DNA of 64,000 nucleotides from Cotesia glomerata (taxonomy: Eukaryota; Arthropoda; Insecta; Hymenoptera; Braconidae): positions 3,348,001 to 3,412,000 of the forward strand of contig NC_058166.1 in NCBI RefSeq assembly GCF_020080835.1. Reading direction: 5' to 3'. Shown in pieces: positions 27,880-39,060 of the stretch (position 1 is the stretch's first letter; each line of letters begins with the position of its first letter). The translations under genes and the position numbers were made by a program. Below the pieces are notes generated by a model. It saw only the letters and a list, made by a program, of their open reading frames with translations. It was not told the DNA's origin and did not search any database.

Positions 27880-28085
27880 AAAAAACAGTAATAAAAAATT
27901 GGAATGGCGTGATGATTAAAAAAAATGAGACAAATTTACACAATAATCATAGTACAATTCATAAATATTTGATCTCAATATTTGAATGGAAAACATAGCA
28001 TATTGATTTAGATTTAATGTTGATAATGATCGAGTTAGATTTCCTATGAACATAAATATTTGGCTTCTATGAATTATAATTCATA
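27880..28085. repeat. Direct repeat, right of the modular cysteine-rich gene
   Basis: Partner of 23345-23545. It may be the remnant of a former tandem duplication of the gene's promoter side. Confidence 0.55.
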
Positions 28086-28164
28086 ATTTTATTCATAATT
28101 TGTCTTTTGGATTTAAATATAGCAATATAAAAAATTGAAGGGGAAAAATGACAGAGAAGGTTGA

Positions 28165-28378
28165 TAATTACTCCCCGCCGGGCCTTTGCCCCTGGACCCC
28201 AATTTTGTACCCACATCTATCGCCGCATTTGTAATACAAAATACTATGTGCAACTCGTGCGACGTTGTCGATTACCAACTCAAGCGAATGACTGCACTCG
28301 CTTCGCTCGTGTTCAACTTCGCTTTCGTGGGCTATCGACAACTTGTCACACTTGTTGCACAATATACTATTTATTAAT
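28165..28378. mobile_element. Structured hairpin element with TACTAT ends
   Basis: The palindrome 28235-28378 has outer arms AATACTATGTGCAA / TTGCACAATATACTATT, inner arms GTTGTCGAT / ATCGACAAC and tip CTCGCTTCGCTCG. The ends resemble those of the hairpin MITEs at 24873 and 54280. Its left edge (28170-28200) in reverse reads GTCCAGGGGCAAAGGCCC, like 62085-62105. Part of it recurs at 31430-31465. Confidence 0.6.
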
Positions 28379-29068
28379 CATTCACTTTATACATCAGTGT
28401 GGGTAATTTTTCTATTCAGCCTAACAATCTTCATATAACGATTTGCGTCGATCTTCAAATTAAAAAATTTAAGGATACTTTTAGAAATAAAAATGTATTC
28501 ATACATTAAAAATGAAAAATATTTCAAGTGGATTCTGTATTCAATTTTCGTACATGAGCCATGAGGCAGTTCTTCCGAGATTAAATAACTCAAGGTGACT
28601 TTGATAACTCTGTTGATAACTCTGTGATACGAAAAGTAGTGAAATTTGTCAGCGACTCTACTCAGAAAACTGACTCATTATTTTATTTTGATCGATAAAT
28701 AGTAATCCGTAAAAATGCATTTATTGCGCAGTAAAAACTCAAGGCTAGAATTTAACCACGAAAAATATGTTATAACTTTTTTTTGGTAAATTATTTTGCA
28801 TTAATTAGTGCAGTAAATGATATTTTTTTTGCGTTAATCAATATTATTTTGCAGTAACATTATAATTTCATATCTCTTTTCGTGAGAACATAAATTTTTG
28901 AATAGATTCTACCGTTAGCTAAGAGCATAAGAACAATTTTACGTTGTAAAATATATGCATAGCAATCTATCAAAAGTCAAGCACGTCCACACACATGTAT
29001 ATTATGAGTCATGCAAAAGATAATCTCTATTGACGTGATTAATACCTCAATACGTACCATTTTCTATG

Positions 29069-29078
29069 TATATAAATA
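29069..29078 (+). promoter_or_regulatory. TATA box of truncated secreted gene copy 1
   Basis: TATATAAATA about 170 bases before the ATG, identical in the second copy at 36756-36765. Confidence 0.5.
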
Positions 29079-29243
29079 CTTATTTCAAAGTTCGTTATAT
29101 ATTACTATAACTTTTACCAACCGTCTTGCTATAAGCTTATTGTTTTTGACATTTTTAGATTTTATTAATAGATAAATAAGAATTTGTCACATTTAAAAAA
29201 ATCCAATCGATCAATTATAATAATTTCCGGGTGAAAAATAGTT

Positions 29244-29869
29244 ATGACAAAATTACTATTTTTATTTTCGGTGTTAATTGGAGTAATGACGAATTCGACT
29301 GTCTCTATTGCAAAGAAAATACCATCAAGTTCTTATTCTTCCGAAAGTTGCAGCTCAAATCGCGCTCTGGTAAGCAGTCATGATTTTGTTGTACTTGATT
29401 TCAATGTTACAAATATTGTAAATAATATTTTTTTTTGTTTAAGTGTAATCCAAATCTTCCGCAACCCTGCTGTGACTCCAACAACAAGTGCATCAATATT
29501 TATCGAACTACACTTGATGCAGAACTTTATATCTGCTTAAAAGAAGGTTATTATATTATTAAAAAAAAAATAATTAATAAAAATGTGAAGTTATTATTAA
29601 CATTATTACTTTACTCAAAGCCAAGTTGGGAGATACTTGTAAAAACTGGTTCGACTGTGAAGCAATAATTGCAGCAAAATGTTCAGAAGACAGCACATGT
29701 GCTTGCGATAAGTATTCTTCAGAGTGGAATGGTACGATCTGTTTATACCCTACAATGGAAGAACAATTGATTCCTGAACTTCAGAATAATTATCATTTCG
29801 ATGAACGCAACAGATTGTATGTCCTAAAGACTAATTTTGTTTCCCAGTCTCGTTTTAACAGAAAATCAG
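29244..29869 (+). pseudogene. Small cysteine-rich secreted protein, 3'-truncated copy
   Basis: Exons 29244-29369, 29444-29546 and 29621-29869 match exons 1-3 of the intact gene at 36931 in length, phase and almost every residue, including the signal peptide MTKLLFLFSVLIGVMTNS. The donor at 29870 is kept, but exons 4 and 5 are missing; a minisatellite and a fold-back fragment occupy the place. Without splicing, the frame runs nine codons into the intron to a TAG (29896-29898), giving 168 residues. With splicing to the AG at 29935-29936 it would gain a hydrophobic tail. It could still be secreted as a short protein, but I class it as broken. Confidence 0.75.
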
Positions 29870-29936
29870 GTAAGATATTTTTGATAGTTATATTCTAGAA
29901 AGAATTTTGGGCCTTGTGAGAATCGGATTTTTCTAG

Positions 29937-30338
29937 AGGTCTCGCTGATGGTCTCACTGAAGGTCGTTTTGCTAGAAGTTGTGCTAATGATATTGCTGCC
30001 GGTCTCACTGGTAATTTTAATAGCGATCACGGTGATGGTATTCTAGAGATCACGCTGACGGTCTCACTGGCGGTCTCGCTGGAGATCGTTATACTAGAAG
30101 TTGTGCTAATGATATTGCTGTCGGTCTCACTAGTAATTTTAATAGCGATCACGCTAACGATCTTTCTGGAGGTCTCGCTGGAGATCACACTGACGATTTT
30201 TTTAGAGGTCTCGCTGGTGAGCACGCTAACGATCTTTCTAAAGGTCTCACTGGAGATCACGCTGACGATCTTTCTGAAGGTCTCACTGGAGATCACGCTG
30301 ACGATCTATCTGGAGGTCTCGCTGGAGATCACGATTAT
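29937..30338. repeat. 36-base minisatellite GATCTTTCTGGAGGTCTCGC...
   Basis: Five regular 36-base units (30159-30338) read GATCTTTCTGGAGGTCTCGC then TGGAGATCACGCTGAC. The more irregular left half contains a roughly 120-base repeat (GAAGTTGTGCTAATGATATT at 29977 and 30097). As the unit is a multiple of three, several frames on both strands stay open. It is GC-richer than the surroundings and absent from the sister locus at 37617. Confidence 0.85.
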
Positions 30339-30998
30339 GAGACGATCCCGAACTTTTGCGGAACTTTTCCGGAACTTCTCCGGAACGCTATAGAAACAGT
30401 ATTAAAAAAAATTTCACTTATAAAATTTTGAGTAACTAAAAATTTGAAATTCTTAAAATTTTTGAGGAACTTCTCCGGAACTTTTTCGGAACTCTTTGGA
30501 AAAAACATTAAAAAAGTTTACTTTCAAATTTTTGAGTAACGAAAAATTTGAAATTCTTAAAATTTATTAGGAACTTCTCAGGAACTTTTACGGAACTCTT
30601 TAGAAACAGTATTAAAAAAATTTACTTACAAACTTTTAAGTAATCAAAAATTTAAAATTCTTAAAATTTTTTAGGAACTTCTCCGGAACGTTTCCGGAAC
30701 TTTGTAGAAACAGTATTAAAAAAATTCCAAAAAACATTTAAAAAAAGTTCCGGAAAGATTCCTGAAAAATTCCAGATAAGTTCCTAATAAATTTTGAGAA
30801 TTTTGAATTTTTGGTTACTCAAAAATTTGTAAGTAAACTTCTTTAATGTTGTTTCTACAGAGTTCCGAAAAAGTTCCGTAAAAGTTCCGCAAAAGTTCCG
30901 GAGAAGTCCCTAAAAAATTTTAAGAATTTCAAATTTTTGATTACTTAAAAGTTTGTAAGTAAATTTTTTTAACTGTTTCTAAAGAGTTCCGCAAAAGT
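30333..30998. mobile_element. Truncated fold-back element FB2
   Basis: It begins at ATTATGAGACGATC, an internal motif of the full element at 31710, and carries the same arrays (GGAACTTCTCCGGAAC, GTAACTAAAAATTTGAAATT) in inverted arms. Both CCCGTGT termini are missing. Confidence 0.8.
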
Positions 30999-31002
30999 TC
31001 AT

Positions 31003-31465
31003 TTACTGCACTAATTAATGCAAAATAATTTACCAAAAAAAAGTTATAACATATTTTTCATGATTAAATTCTAGCCTTGAGTTTTTACTGCGCAACAAAT
31101 GCATTTTTACGGATTACCATTTATCGATCGAAATAAAATAATGAGTCAGTTTTCCGAGTAGAGTCGCTGACAAATTTCACTACTTTTCGTATCACAGAGT
31201 TATCAAAGTCACCTTGAGTTATTTAATCTCTCTAGTTCTTTAATGGCTCATGTACGAAAATTGAATAAAGAATCCACTTGAAATATTTTTCATTTTTAAT
31301 GTATGAATACATTTTTATTTCTAAAAGTATCCTCAAATTTTTTAATTTGAAAATCGACGCAAATCGTTATATGAAGATTGTTAGGCTGAATAGAAAAATT
31401 ACCCACACTTATGTATAAAGTAAATGATTAATAAATAGTATATTTTGCAACAAGTGTGACAAATA
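31003..31465 (-). repeat. Inverted partial copy of the duplication unit
   Basis: The reverse complement of about 28350-28816. At variable positions (TTAAAGAACTAGAGAGATTA, TTTGTTGCGCAGT) it agrees with unit 2 (35717+) rather than unit 1. It contains no exon. Confidence 0.85.
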
Positions 31466-31709
31466 AAAATCGTATTGAAGTGTAGAGCGGTACACAAGCT
31501 AGAACGTTATCTTTAAGTGATAATTCGGAGAGAATGATGTATCTCTGCTGACTTCGGTCACGAGTAATCTATTTTATTGCATAATTTTCATTTTATTTCT
31601 AATGGAGATCTTATTCTATTTTATAATTTAATTTAATGCAAAGTAAAAAGAATTTTGTTATAAATAAATAAATTTATTGAGACAAACAAGTTATTACGTT
31701 ACAAACTTT
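31466..31709. other. Short AT-rich spacer
   Basis: Nothing recognisable; it separates two repeat blocks. Confidence 0.4.
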
Positions 31710-32808
31710 CCCGTGTAAAAAAAAAGTTCCGGAAACGTTCCGGAAACATTCCTCATAAAAGCTCCGATTATGAGACGATCCGGAACTTCTCCGGAACTCT
31801 TAAGAAACAGTACTAAAAAAAATTTCACTCATAAACTTTTGAGTAACTAAAAATTTGAAATTCTTAAAATTTTTGAGGAACTTCTCCGGAACTATTGCGG
31901 AACTTTTTCGGAACTCTTTTGAAAAAACATTAAAAAAGTTTACTTACAAATTTTTGAGTAACGAAAAATTTGAAATTCTTAAAATTTATTAGGAACTTCT
32001 CCGGAACTTTTGCGGAACTCTTTGGAACAGTATTAAAAAAATTTACTTACAAACTTTTAAGTAACTAAAAATTTGAAATTCTTAAAATGTTTTAGGAACT
32101 TCTCCGGAACTTTTGCGGAACTTTTTCGGAACTCTTTGGAATGGTGTTAAAAAAAATTTACTTACAAACTATTGAGTTACTAAAAATTTGAAATTCTTAA
32201 AATTTTTTAGGAACTTTTGTGGAACGTTTCCGGAACTTTGTAGAAACAGTATTAGAAAAATTCCAAAAAACATTTAAAAAAAGTTCCGGAAAGATTCCTG
32301 AAAAGTTCCAGATAAGTTCCTAATAAATTTTGAGAATTTTGAATTTTTGGTTACTCAAAAATTTGTAAGTAAACTTCTTTAATGTTGTTTCTACAGAGTT
32401 CCGAAACAGTTCCGTAAAAGTTCCGCAAAAGTTCCGGAGAAGTCCCTAAAAAATTTTAAGAATTTCAAATTTTTGATTACTTAAAAGTTTGTAAGTAAAT
32501 TTTTTTAACTGTTTCTAAAGAGTTCCGCAAAAGTTCCTTAAAAATTTCAAGAATTTAAATTTTTTGGTTACTCAAAAGTTTGTCAGTAAACTTTTTAAAT
32601 GTTGTTTCTAAAAAGTTCCGCAAAAGTTCCGGAGACGTTCCTCAAAAATTTTAAGAATTTCAAATTTTTAGTTACTCAAAAGTTTGTAAGTGAAATTTTT
32701 TTTAATCCTGTTTCTAAAGAGTTCCGGAGAAGTTCCGGAAAAGTTCTGGATCGTCTCATAATCGGAACTTTTTTGAGGAATGTTTCCAGAACTTTTTTTT
32801 TACACGGG
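31710..32808. mobile_element. Fold-back element FB2, CCCGTGT ends, TTCCGGAA core
   Basis: The ends CCCGTGTAAAAAAAAAG and TTTTTTTTTACACGGG are perfect inverse partners. Next inside is an inverted GATTATGAGACGATCC block, then long arms of alternating GGAACTTTTGCGGAAC-type units and A/T-rich linkers (TAACTAAAAATTTGAAATTC). No gene is encoded. Confidence 0.85.
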
Positions 32809-33069
32809 TTGGTTTACAAATCATAAATAGTAACTAAAAATAGACCTGAAATGAACTTAAATGAACTTAAATGTTAGATATAAAAAATGTTTATTTCTTT
32901 TTCAAAGACTTCAACGCTACACTGTTAGTGTTTGATTATAAACTAATTGTAATAAATTATAAACTAAAGACAAAAATTAAAACTAATTAATTCTTAAATA
33001 CTAAACATAAAAATTGTACAAATATAATTTTACAAGAGGAAGTTGCGAACGAAGTATGTCATATTATCA

Positions 33070-33248
33070 TTAGACATCATCTTCAAGTAAGTCATACTTC
33101 CTGATTAGATCGGAAGCAGCATCTATATAATTTTTGTTCCATATCTTGTGGATATAGATATCCGTCCAACTAATTCCAGTAAGGTCCTGGTGAAGTATTG
33201 ATTCATCACCGCAACATTTTTCTTCATCCTAAAATTTTAAATAAATAA

Positions 33249-33282
<34 letters not shown>

Positions 33283-34849
33283 AAGTCACACACGGTAGAA
33301 GTGAAACTTTCGAAAAGTCCCTGATTAAATATACTCATTGAAATGTATTGAAAAAATAAACAGTCCCTTCATGTAAACTGTATATTAAAAATACATAAAA
33401 AAAAGAATTAGGATTATTGAAAACAATTCAAATCTCATCATTTTCAATACATTTCAATAAGTATTTTCAATCAAGGGTAGGCTACGAGAGATTGAGATAG
33501 ATATAGTGTCAGGAGTATTAGAATAAATGTAAGGTTTATTATTTTTCACCGAGCCTAAAAATTATTTAATATTTTAATGGGCTTGTTCAAGTTTACTAAG
33601 TTCTTCGCTGGACTGAGCTTAGATTAGTATAACTTGCATTGTTTTTTTTATAGATATTCTTTAGAGAGAATGTAGTCACTTTTAGTTTTTAGTACATGAT
33701 CTGCTAAGATCTCCCTGGAAAACAGCGTCAATCATTGTTTTCGATCGGGTAGTTTTTGGCATAATTTTATCTTACCAATCGTCCAGTTTGTAGAGCTTTG
33801 TGCTTTTGGACTTCTTTTTCGCGGAATGCCATCTTCTCGCATTTGGACCCACCAATTAGTTGCGGCCGGTACAAAGGTCTATCAATACTAGCCTTTATAG
33901 GATCGTAGGCTGAACCATCGATATATTTCTGAAAAAGACATTAAATTTAATCCATTAATAAGATACTATTATCAGTAATTGAATTCAAATCAAATAATAA
34001 ATAATTAATATTCAATAAACATACTATTTCATTTTGGCTAGTTCTATTCAAAGTCGCAAGAACCCTTTCCACTTCATCCATTGCTTCATTAACAGAAATG
34101 ACTCCTGAGTAACTTGGTTCCTTCGATAATTCAGTCCTCGAAATATAAATATTTGGATTGTCCTCACACTCCGATAAGTGTTTCTGTAACAATGAAAAAT
34201 ATTAAAAATTAAGTATGTGAAAATTTTTAGAATGGAAATAATATAATATTTTTTACAAATATTTTAATTTTTTTAAAACGTTTAATTACATTTAAAAACC
34301 TGATATTTTGCATTAAATTAATTTTTCTTTCAGAATTAAAATTTTTTTCATTCCAATAAAGAAAACCCTTTAAAAAATTGAATATTTTTTGTAATATTAG
34401 AAATCGAGTAATGTAAAATTGAATCTTTTTTAATTTCGCTTTTTTAACAGTATATCAAAAACATCAGAAACAAAATCACAGTACTGATACTTGATAAAAT
34501 TTGATATTAAATAAGCTCAAATCAAACACTTATATAAAGAAATTAAAAACCGAAGTATTACATTGTATTACACCACATTGCTGTGTCAAAAAAGTGAAAA
34601 ATTATAAGCAATATGTTGATTGAAAAGAATAAAATCTTTATATACTAAACTTTTAATTAAATACTGGTACATTACCTCTTTCTCGTCAATATCAATTATA
34701 TGTCGTGGGTTATAAACACAGATCGTTTTATCTGTTAGCTTATTCGTCTTCAAACACTTCACTAAATGTCTGTATAACTTTGACTTAGAAACTCTATGAT
34801 ATTTATTAATCGGACACGTTGTTATCGGATTTTCGAAAGGTGCAGACAT
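33070..34849 (-). CDS. GTSF1/Asterix-like protein with two CHHC zinc fingers
   Basis: Four exons on the minus strand: 34849-34676, 34183-34025, 33928-33776 and 33228-33070, all phase 0 with GT-AG borders, giving 214 residues. Finger 1 is C12-x5-H18-x9-H28-x3-C32. Finger 2 is C44-x5-H50-x9-H60-x3-C64, completed only after exon 1 is joined to exon 2. Two tandem U11-48K-type CHHC fingers at the N-terminus are the hallmark of GTSF1 (Asterix in Drosophila), a cofactor of Piwi-clade Argonautes that binds small RNA targets and supports nuclear transposon silencing. The C-terminal 150 residues are acidic and have no motif I recognise. The start is the ATG at 34849; an upstream GTG is not used. The gene is intact. 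Family membership is strong; orthology to a particular GTSF paralogue is not. Confidence 0.85.
33251..33280. repeat. (GT)n microsatellite
   Basis: 15 GT units in intron 3 of the GTSF1-like gene, about 20 bases upstream of the exon 4 acceptor on the minus strand. Confidence 0.9.
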
Positions 34850-35716
34850 TTTCACAAAATAATTTTGAATTAAATTCTTATCGAAAAATAAAACTCTGAC
34901 TTATAAAGTTGTAATAATTTTATAATTATTGTCTGCAAATATAACGTATCGAAAAAAATAAAGATGAGCCAACGAAATGCTTTCCGATTAACGTGGTTTC
35001 TGTCTTCTGAATTTACTATTAAACAAAAATAACACGTGCTTCTACAAAAAGACAAAGTTAGTGACTGTTGCACTGAAAACTTGTGACAATGTAAAATCTA
35101 CGTTGTCTAGGGTGACTTTATATAGTCAGCTTGGTATACTTACAAAAGACACCTGTCCCTGAGTCAAAAATATCTAGACAATAGAAAATATCCATGCATC
35201 CAATTTTTCTAAATGACCCTCAGGAATAGCTGAAGAGGTAAGATTTGAGAGCTGTGAGACACTCAGGTAGTCATAAATAATGGCGAGTCGGCTAATGGTA
35301 GTTGAGGACAAATGATTGAATGCTCATTAAGTAAAACTTTAAAATTCGGATTCAATGGTAAGAGTATTGAATTATACTCATCCTACCTTTGAATAATAAA
35401 TAACATTTAAGCATAAAAACGATATTCATGAAATAACATAAGAAAGGGTTACTTAAAAATAAGGTGTAGCACAAAAGAATATACTTATTGCAAAAAAGCA
35501 ATTAGTTTCTGAGACAAAATTAGTCAAGCTTGACTAAGTAGTCAAGCTGTATTAACAAATCTTTTATTTGCTTACAAAATTAACTTTTCAGCATTTTTTT
35601 TTTTTTTTCAAAAATTTTCGAATTTATTTATTTTTTTTTAATTTACCAAATCGCTGAGACAGAATTAAGAGAAAAGTGAAAAAAAAAAAAACGTTTTTTT
35701 TTATTTTAATAAAAAT
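34850..35716. other. Intergenic region, promoter side of the GTSF1-like gene
   Basis: No exon or repeat recognised. The minus-strand leader and promoter of the GTSF1-like gene must lie here; I cannot pick a TATA box with confidence. Confidence 0.4.
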
Positions 35717-36252
35717 TAAGGATACTTTTAGAAATAAAAATGTATTCATACATTAAAAATGAAAAATATTTCAAGTGGATTCTTTATTCAATTTTCGTAC
35801 ATGAGCCATTAAAGAACTAGAGAGATTAAATAACTCAAGGTGACTTTGATAACTCTGTTGATAACTCTGTGATACGAAAAGTAGTGAAATTTGTCAGCGA
35901 CTCTACTCGGAAAACTGACTCATTATTTTATTTCGATCGATAAATGGTAATCCGTAAAAATGCATTTGTTGCGCAGTGAAAACTCAAGGCTAGAATTTAA
36001 CCACGAAAAATATGTTATAACTTTTTTTTGGTAAATTATTTTGCATTAATTAGTGCAGTAAATGATATTTTTTTTTGCGTTAATCAATATTATTTTGCAG
36101 CAACATTATAATTTCATATCTCTTTTCGTGAGAACATAAATTTTTGAATAGATTCTACCGTTAGCTAAGAGCATAAGAACAATTTTACGTGGTAAAATAT
36201 ATGCATAGCGATCTATCAAAAGTCAAGCACGTCCACACACATGTATATTATG

Positions 36253-36687
36253 TCATTTTTATGACGATTTTTATTTTTTACCATGCTACTGGCTTCAGGT
36301 GCTTGCGCACTGATAGAAGGATTTCTTAGTATTTAAAAAGATTTCTTTGTATTTAAGAAATCATTTCTTAAACATCATTTCTTAGTATTTAAAAAATATT
36401 TCTTAAATACAAAGAAATATTTCTTATATATTAAGAAATATAACTACTAAGAAATATTTCTTAAATACAAAGAAATATTTCTTAAATACTAAGAAATATT
36501 TTTTAAATGCTAAGAAATGATGTTTAAGAAATGATTTCTTAAATACAAAGAAATCTTCTTAAATGCTAAGAATTCCTTCTATCAATGCGAGAAACAAAAC
36601 AAATTCATTTTTTTTCAACCAATCAGAGAACTTGGCCCCGCCTATCTTTTTTCTTTGTCTTTCAACAAAACCAAATTCCTGGGCCTA
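36253..36687. mobile_element. 435-base insertion with AAGAAATATTTCTTAAATAC palindromic core
   Basis: Flanked by the six-base direct repeat ATTATG (36247-36252 and 36688-36693), present once at the matching site in unit 1 (near 29003). The core (36325-36575) is a fold-back of TTTCTTAGTATTTAAAAAA-like motifs. The outer parts (TCATTTTTATGACG left, CCTGGGCCTA right) show no obvious terminal inverted repeat. Confidence 0.85.
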
Positions 36688-36755
36688 ATTATGAGTCATG
36701 CAAAAGATAATCTCTATTGACGTGATTAATACCTCAATACGTACCATTTTCTATG

Positions 36756-36765
36756 TATATAAATA
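36756..36765 (+). promoter_or_regulatory. TATA box of the intact small secreted gene
   Basis: TATATAAATA about 170 bases upstream of the ATG at 36931, conserved with copy 1. The insertion ends about 65 bases further upstream and may alter regulation. Confidence 0.5.
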
Positions 36766-36930
36766 CTTATTTCAAAGTTCGTCATATATTACTATAACTT
36801 TTACCAACCGTCTTGCTAGAAGCTTATTGTTTTTGACATTTTGAGATTTTATTAATAGATAAATAAGAATTTGTTATATTTAAAAAAATCCAATCGATCA
36901 TTTATAATAATTTCCGGGTGAAAAATAATT

Positions 36931-38167
36931 ATGACAAAATTACTATTTTTATTTTCGGTGTTAATTGGAGTACTGACGAATTCGACTGTCTCTATTGCAA
37001 AGAAAATACCATCAAGTTCTTATTTTTCCGAAAGTTGCAGCTCAAATCGCGCTCTGGTAAGCAGTCATGATTTTGTTGTACTTGATTTCGATGTTACAAA
37101 TATTGTAAAAAATATTTTTTTTTGTTTAAGTGTAATCCAAATCTTCCGCAACCCTGCTGTGACTCCAACAACAAGTGCATCAATGTTTATCGAACTAAAC
37201 TTGATGCAGAACTTTATGTCTGCTTAAAAGAAGGTTATTATATTATTAAAAAAAAATAATTAATAAAAATGTGAAGTTATTATTAACATTATTACTTTAC
37301 TCAAAGCCAAGTTGGGAGATACTTGTGAAAACTGGTTCGACTGTGAAGCAATAATTGAAGCAAAATGTTCAGAAGACAGCACATGTGCTTGCAATAAGTT
37401 TTCTTCAGAGTGGAATGATACGATCTGTTTATATCCTACAGTGGAAGAACAATTGATTCCTGAACTTCAGAATAATTATCATTTCGATGAACGCAACAGA
37501 TTGTATTTCGTAAAGACTAATTTTGTTTCCCAGTCTGGTTTTAACAGAAAATCAGGTAAGATATTTTTGATAGTTATATTCTAGAAAGAATTTTGGGCCT
37601 TGTGAGAATCGGATTTAAGATTTTTAATCAAGTATCTGTATTCAAATTTCGGAAATTTTAACCTCAGACTTTTTTGGCAAATTTTTATAACTGTATAAAA
37701 TGACATCTAACGTTTTGCTCAAATAGCTTGTTTAAATTTAATGCTACTTATATAGCTTGGATTTAAATCTTCATGGTAAATATTAATATCTATTTCACTA
37801 TTAACAGAAATACAATACGGAGAAAAATGCGTTGATGATGATCAATGTTCAGAGTTAGGTGATCGAGGTCTGGTTTGTGCTGTGTCTCTCAAGGTAACGT
37901 ATGATAAATAAAAATTACTAATTTTGCTTTTGGTAAAAATGCACAAAAAAAATTTTTGAAATTTTTTTTCTGAGAATTGTGCTTGTCTATACTCAGGGAT
38001 CACATGAATGCAAATGTCCAGAGTGGATGAAATTTGATTTGGAAATTGGATATTGTACAGACATTACGGAGTTGCCTGATTTAAATCATGATTCAAACCT
38101 AACTAATTCTGAAGTAGAGATACTAGACGAAAAAGAACTTAACGAAGAATATGAAGATTTTCCCTAA
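36931..38167 (+). CDS. Small cysteine-rich secreted protein, intact copy
   Basis: Five exons: 36931-37056, 37131-37233, 37307-37555, 37808-37893 and 37997-38167, with consistent phases (0,1,1,0) and stop TAA, giving 244 residues. Residues 1 to about 23 form a signal peptide (MTKLLFLFSVLIGVLTNSTV). The mature part has a Pro/Cys segment (PQPCCDSNNKC, about 50-60) and a module GDTCENWFDCE...KCSEDSTCACN (about 79-107). After a linker come CVDDDQCSELG and a closing ECKCPEWM....GYC, then an acidic tail. The C-x5-C...C.C spacing is EB-module-like and recalls the gene at 23925, without clear sequence identity. Function unknown; a secreted effector or binding protein is inference. Confidence 0.75.
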
Positions 38168-39060
38168 AAAAAAATGTTAAAATTTCGATTCAAACAATCA
38201 TCAAAGTTTTCGTGTAAATTTTAAATTTATTAAAAATTGTTCATTCATACAAATATAACTGATGAAAAATTGCAAGAAAATTGAAAAAAAAACATTTTTG
38301 TTTTTTTTAAGCTCTACAATTCATTTCTGCACCTCGAAAATCTAAAATCAATTAGCTCGGAAGAAGAATTTACTCAATTAGCATTTTTTCAATTGCCTTT
38401 AATTAATTAACAAATAGTGATCGTCATTCAGTTTGTTCTGGAATTTTATAATATTCTGTTAAACTATCTAGAAACAACCTCCCGAGTCCAATTAAAGGTA
38501 ATGCTATTTAATCGAGTAAACCCACGTAAAATTGAGTATCTTTTTTGGGCTATTCGACTGATTTTTTACGTTATCTAGTATTCGGAAAATTTAACAAAGA
38601 AGGGTTGCTTTTTATTTTACTATGTATATAATAGCAGGTCGAATTATTAGGAACTACTTTGCTCTCATGATCATGTAACGTAAGTCAGATCGTAGTGGGA
38701 TACTTTGGTCAAATTTTATTAACAATTAAAGTCCTTTTCAATTGATTTTTTCAACATTTTGCAAAATAAGTAAAAATTTATCCAAAAAAAAACTTTAACG
38801 TTGATTATATTAAAGTTTTTTATAATTGAAAAATTACATTAGATTTTTCAAACGTGTTATCAACTGTATCTTTGGTGCAGCTTTGAAGCACTCTATTTTT
38901 TAAATTAATGAACAAATAGAAAAATGTTTTAAATTATATCTGTGGAGAATTTTACTCTTTACAAACTCTCAATTAGTTGTATTTACTGTGATTCCAATAT
39001 AGTTTGAGCTATTTGGAAAAAATTGAGAAAACTTGTGAATTTTCGGAAAATTCTGCTCAG
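38168..39060. other. Gene-free AT-rich region
   Basis: 3' flank of the small secreted gene. No canonical AATAAA close to the stop and no recognisable exon. Confidence 0.4.

Larger units (their letters stand above)
28380..29935 (+). repeat. Segmental duplication unit 1, with truncated secreted gene
   Basis: 28471-29935 matches 35717-37617 with few differences, apart from the 435-base insertion in unit 2. Homology stops inside intron 3 of the encoded gene (GAATCGGATT). The first part also matches 31003-31465 in reverse. Confidence 0.9.
35717..37617 (+). repeat. Segmental duplication unit 2, with intact secreted gene
   Basis: Counterpart of 28471-29935. It is interrupted only by the insertion 36253-36687. 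Confidence 0.9.

Noticed and set aside
30027..30393. Long open frames on both strands with a 12-residue repeat
   Set aside because: The 36-base minisatellite is a multiple of three, so many frames stay open. I keep only the possible exonisation next to exon 3 as a hypothesis.
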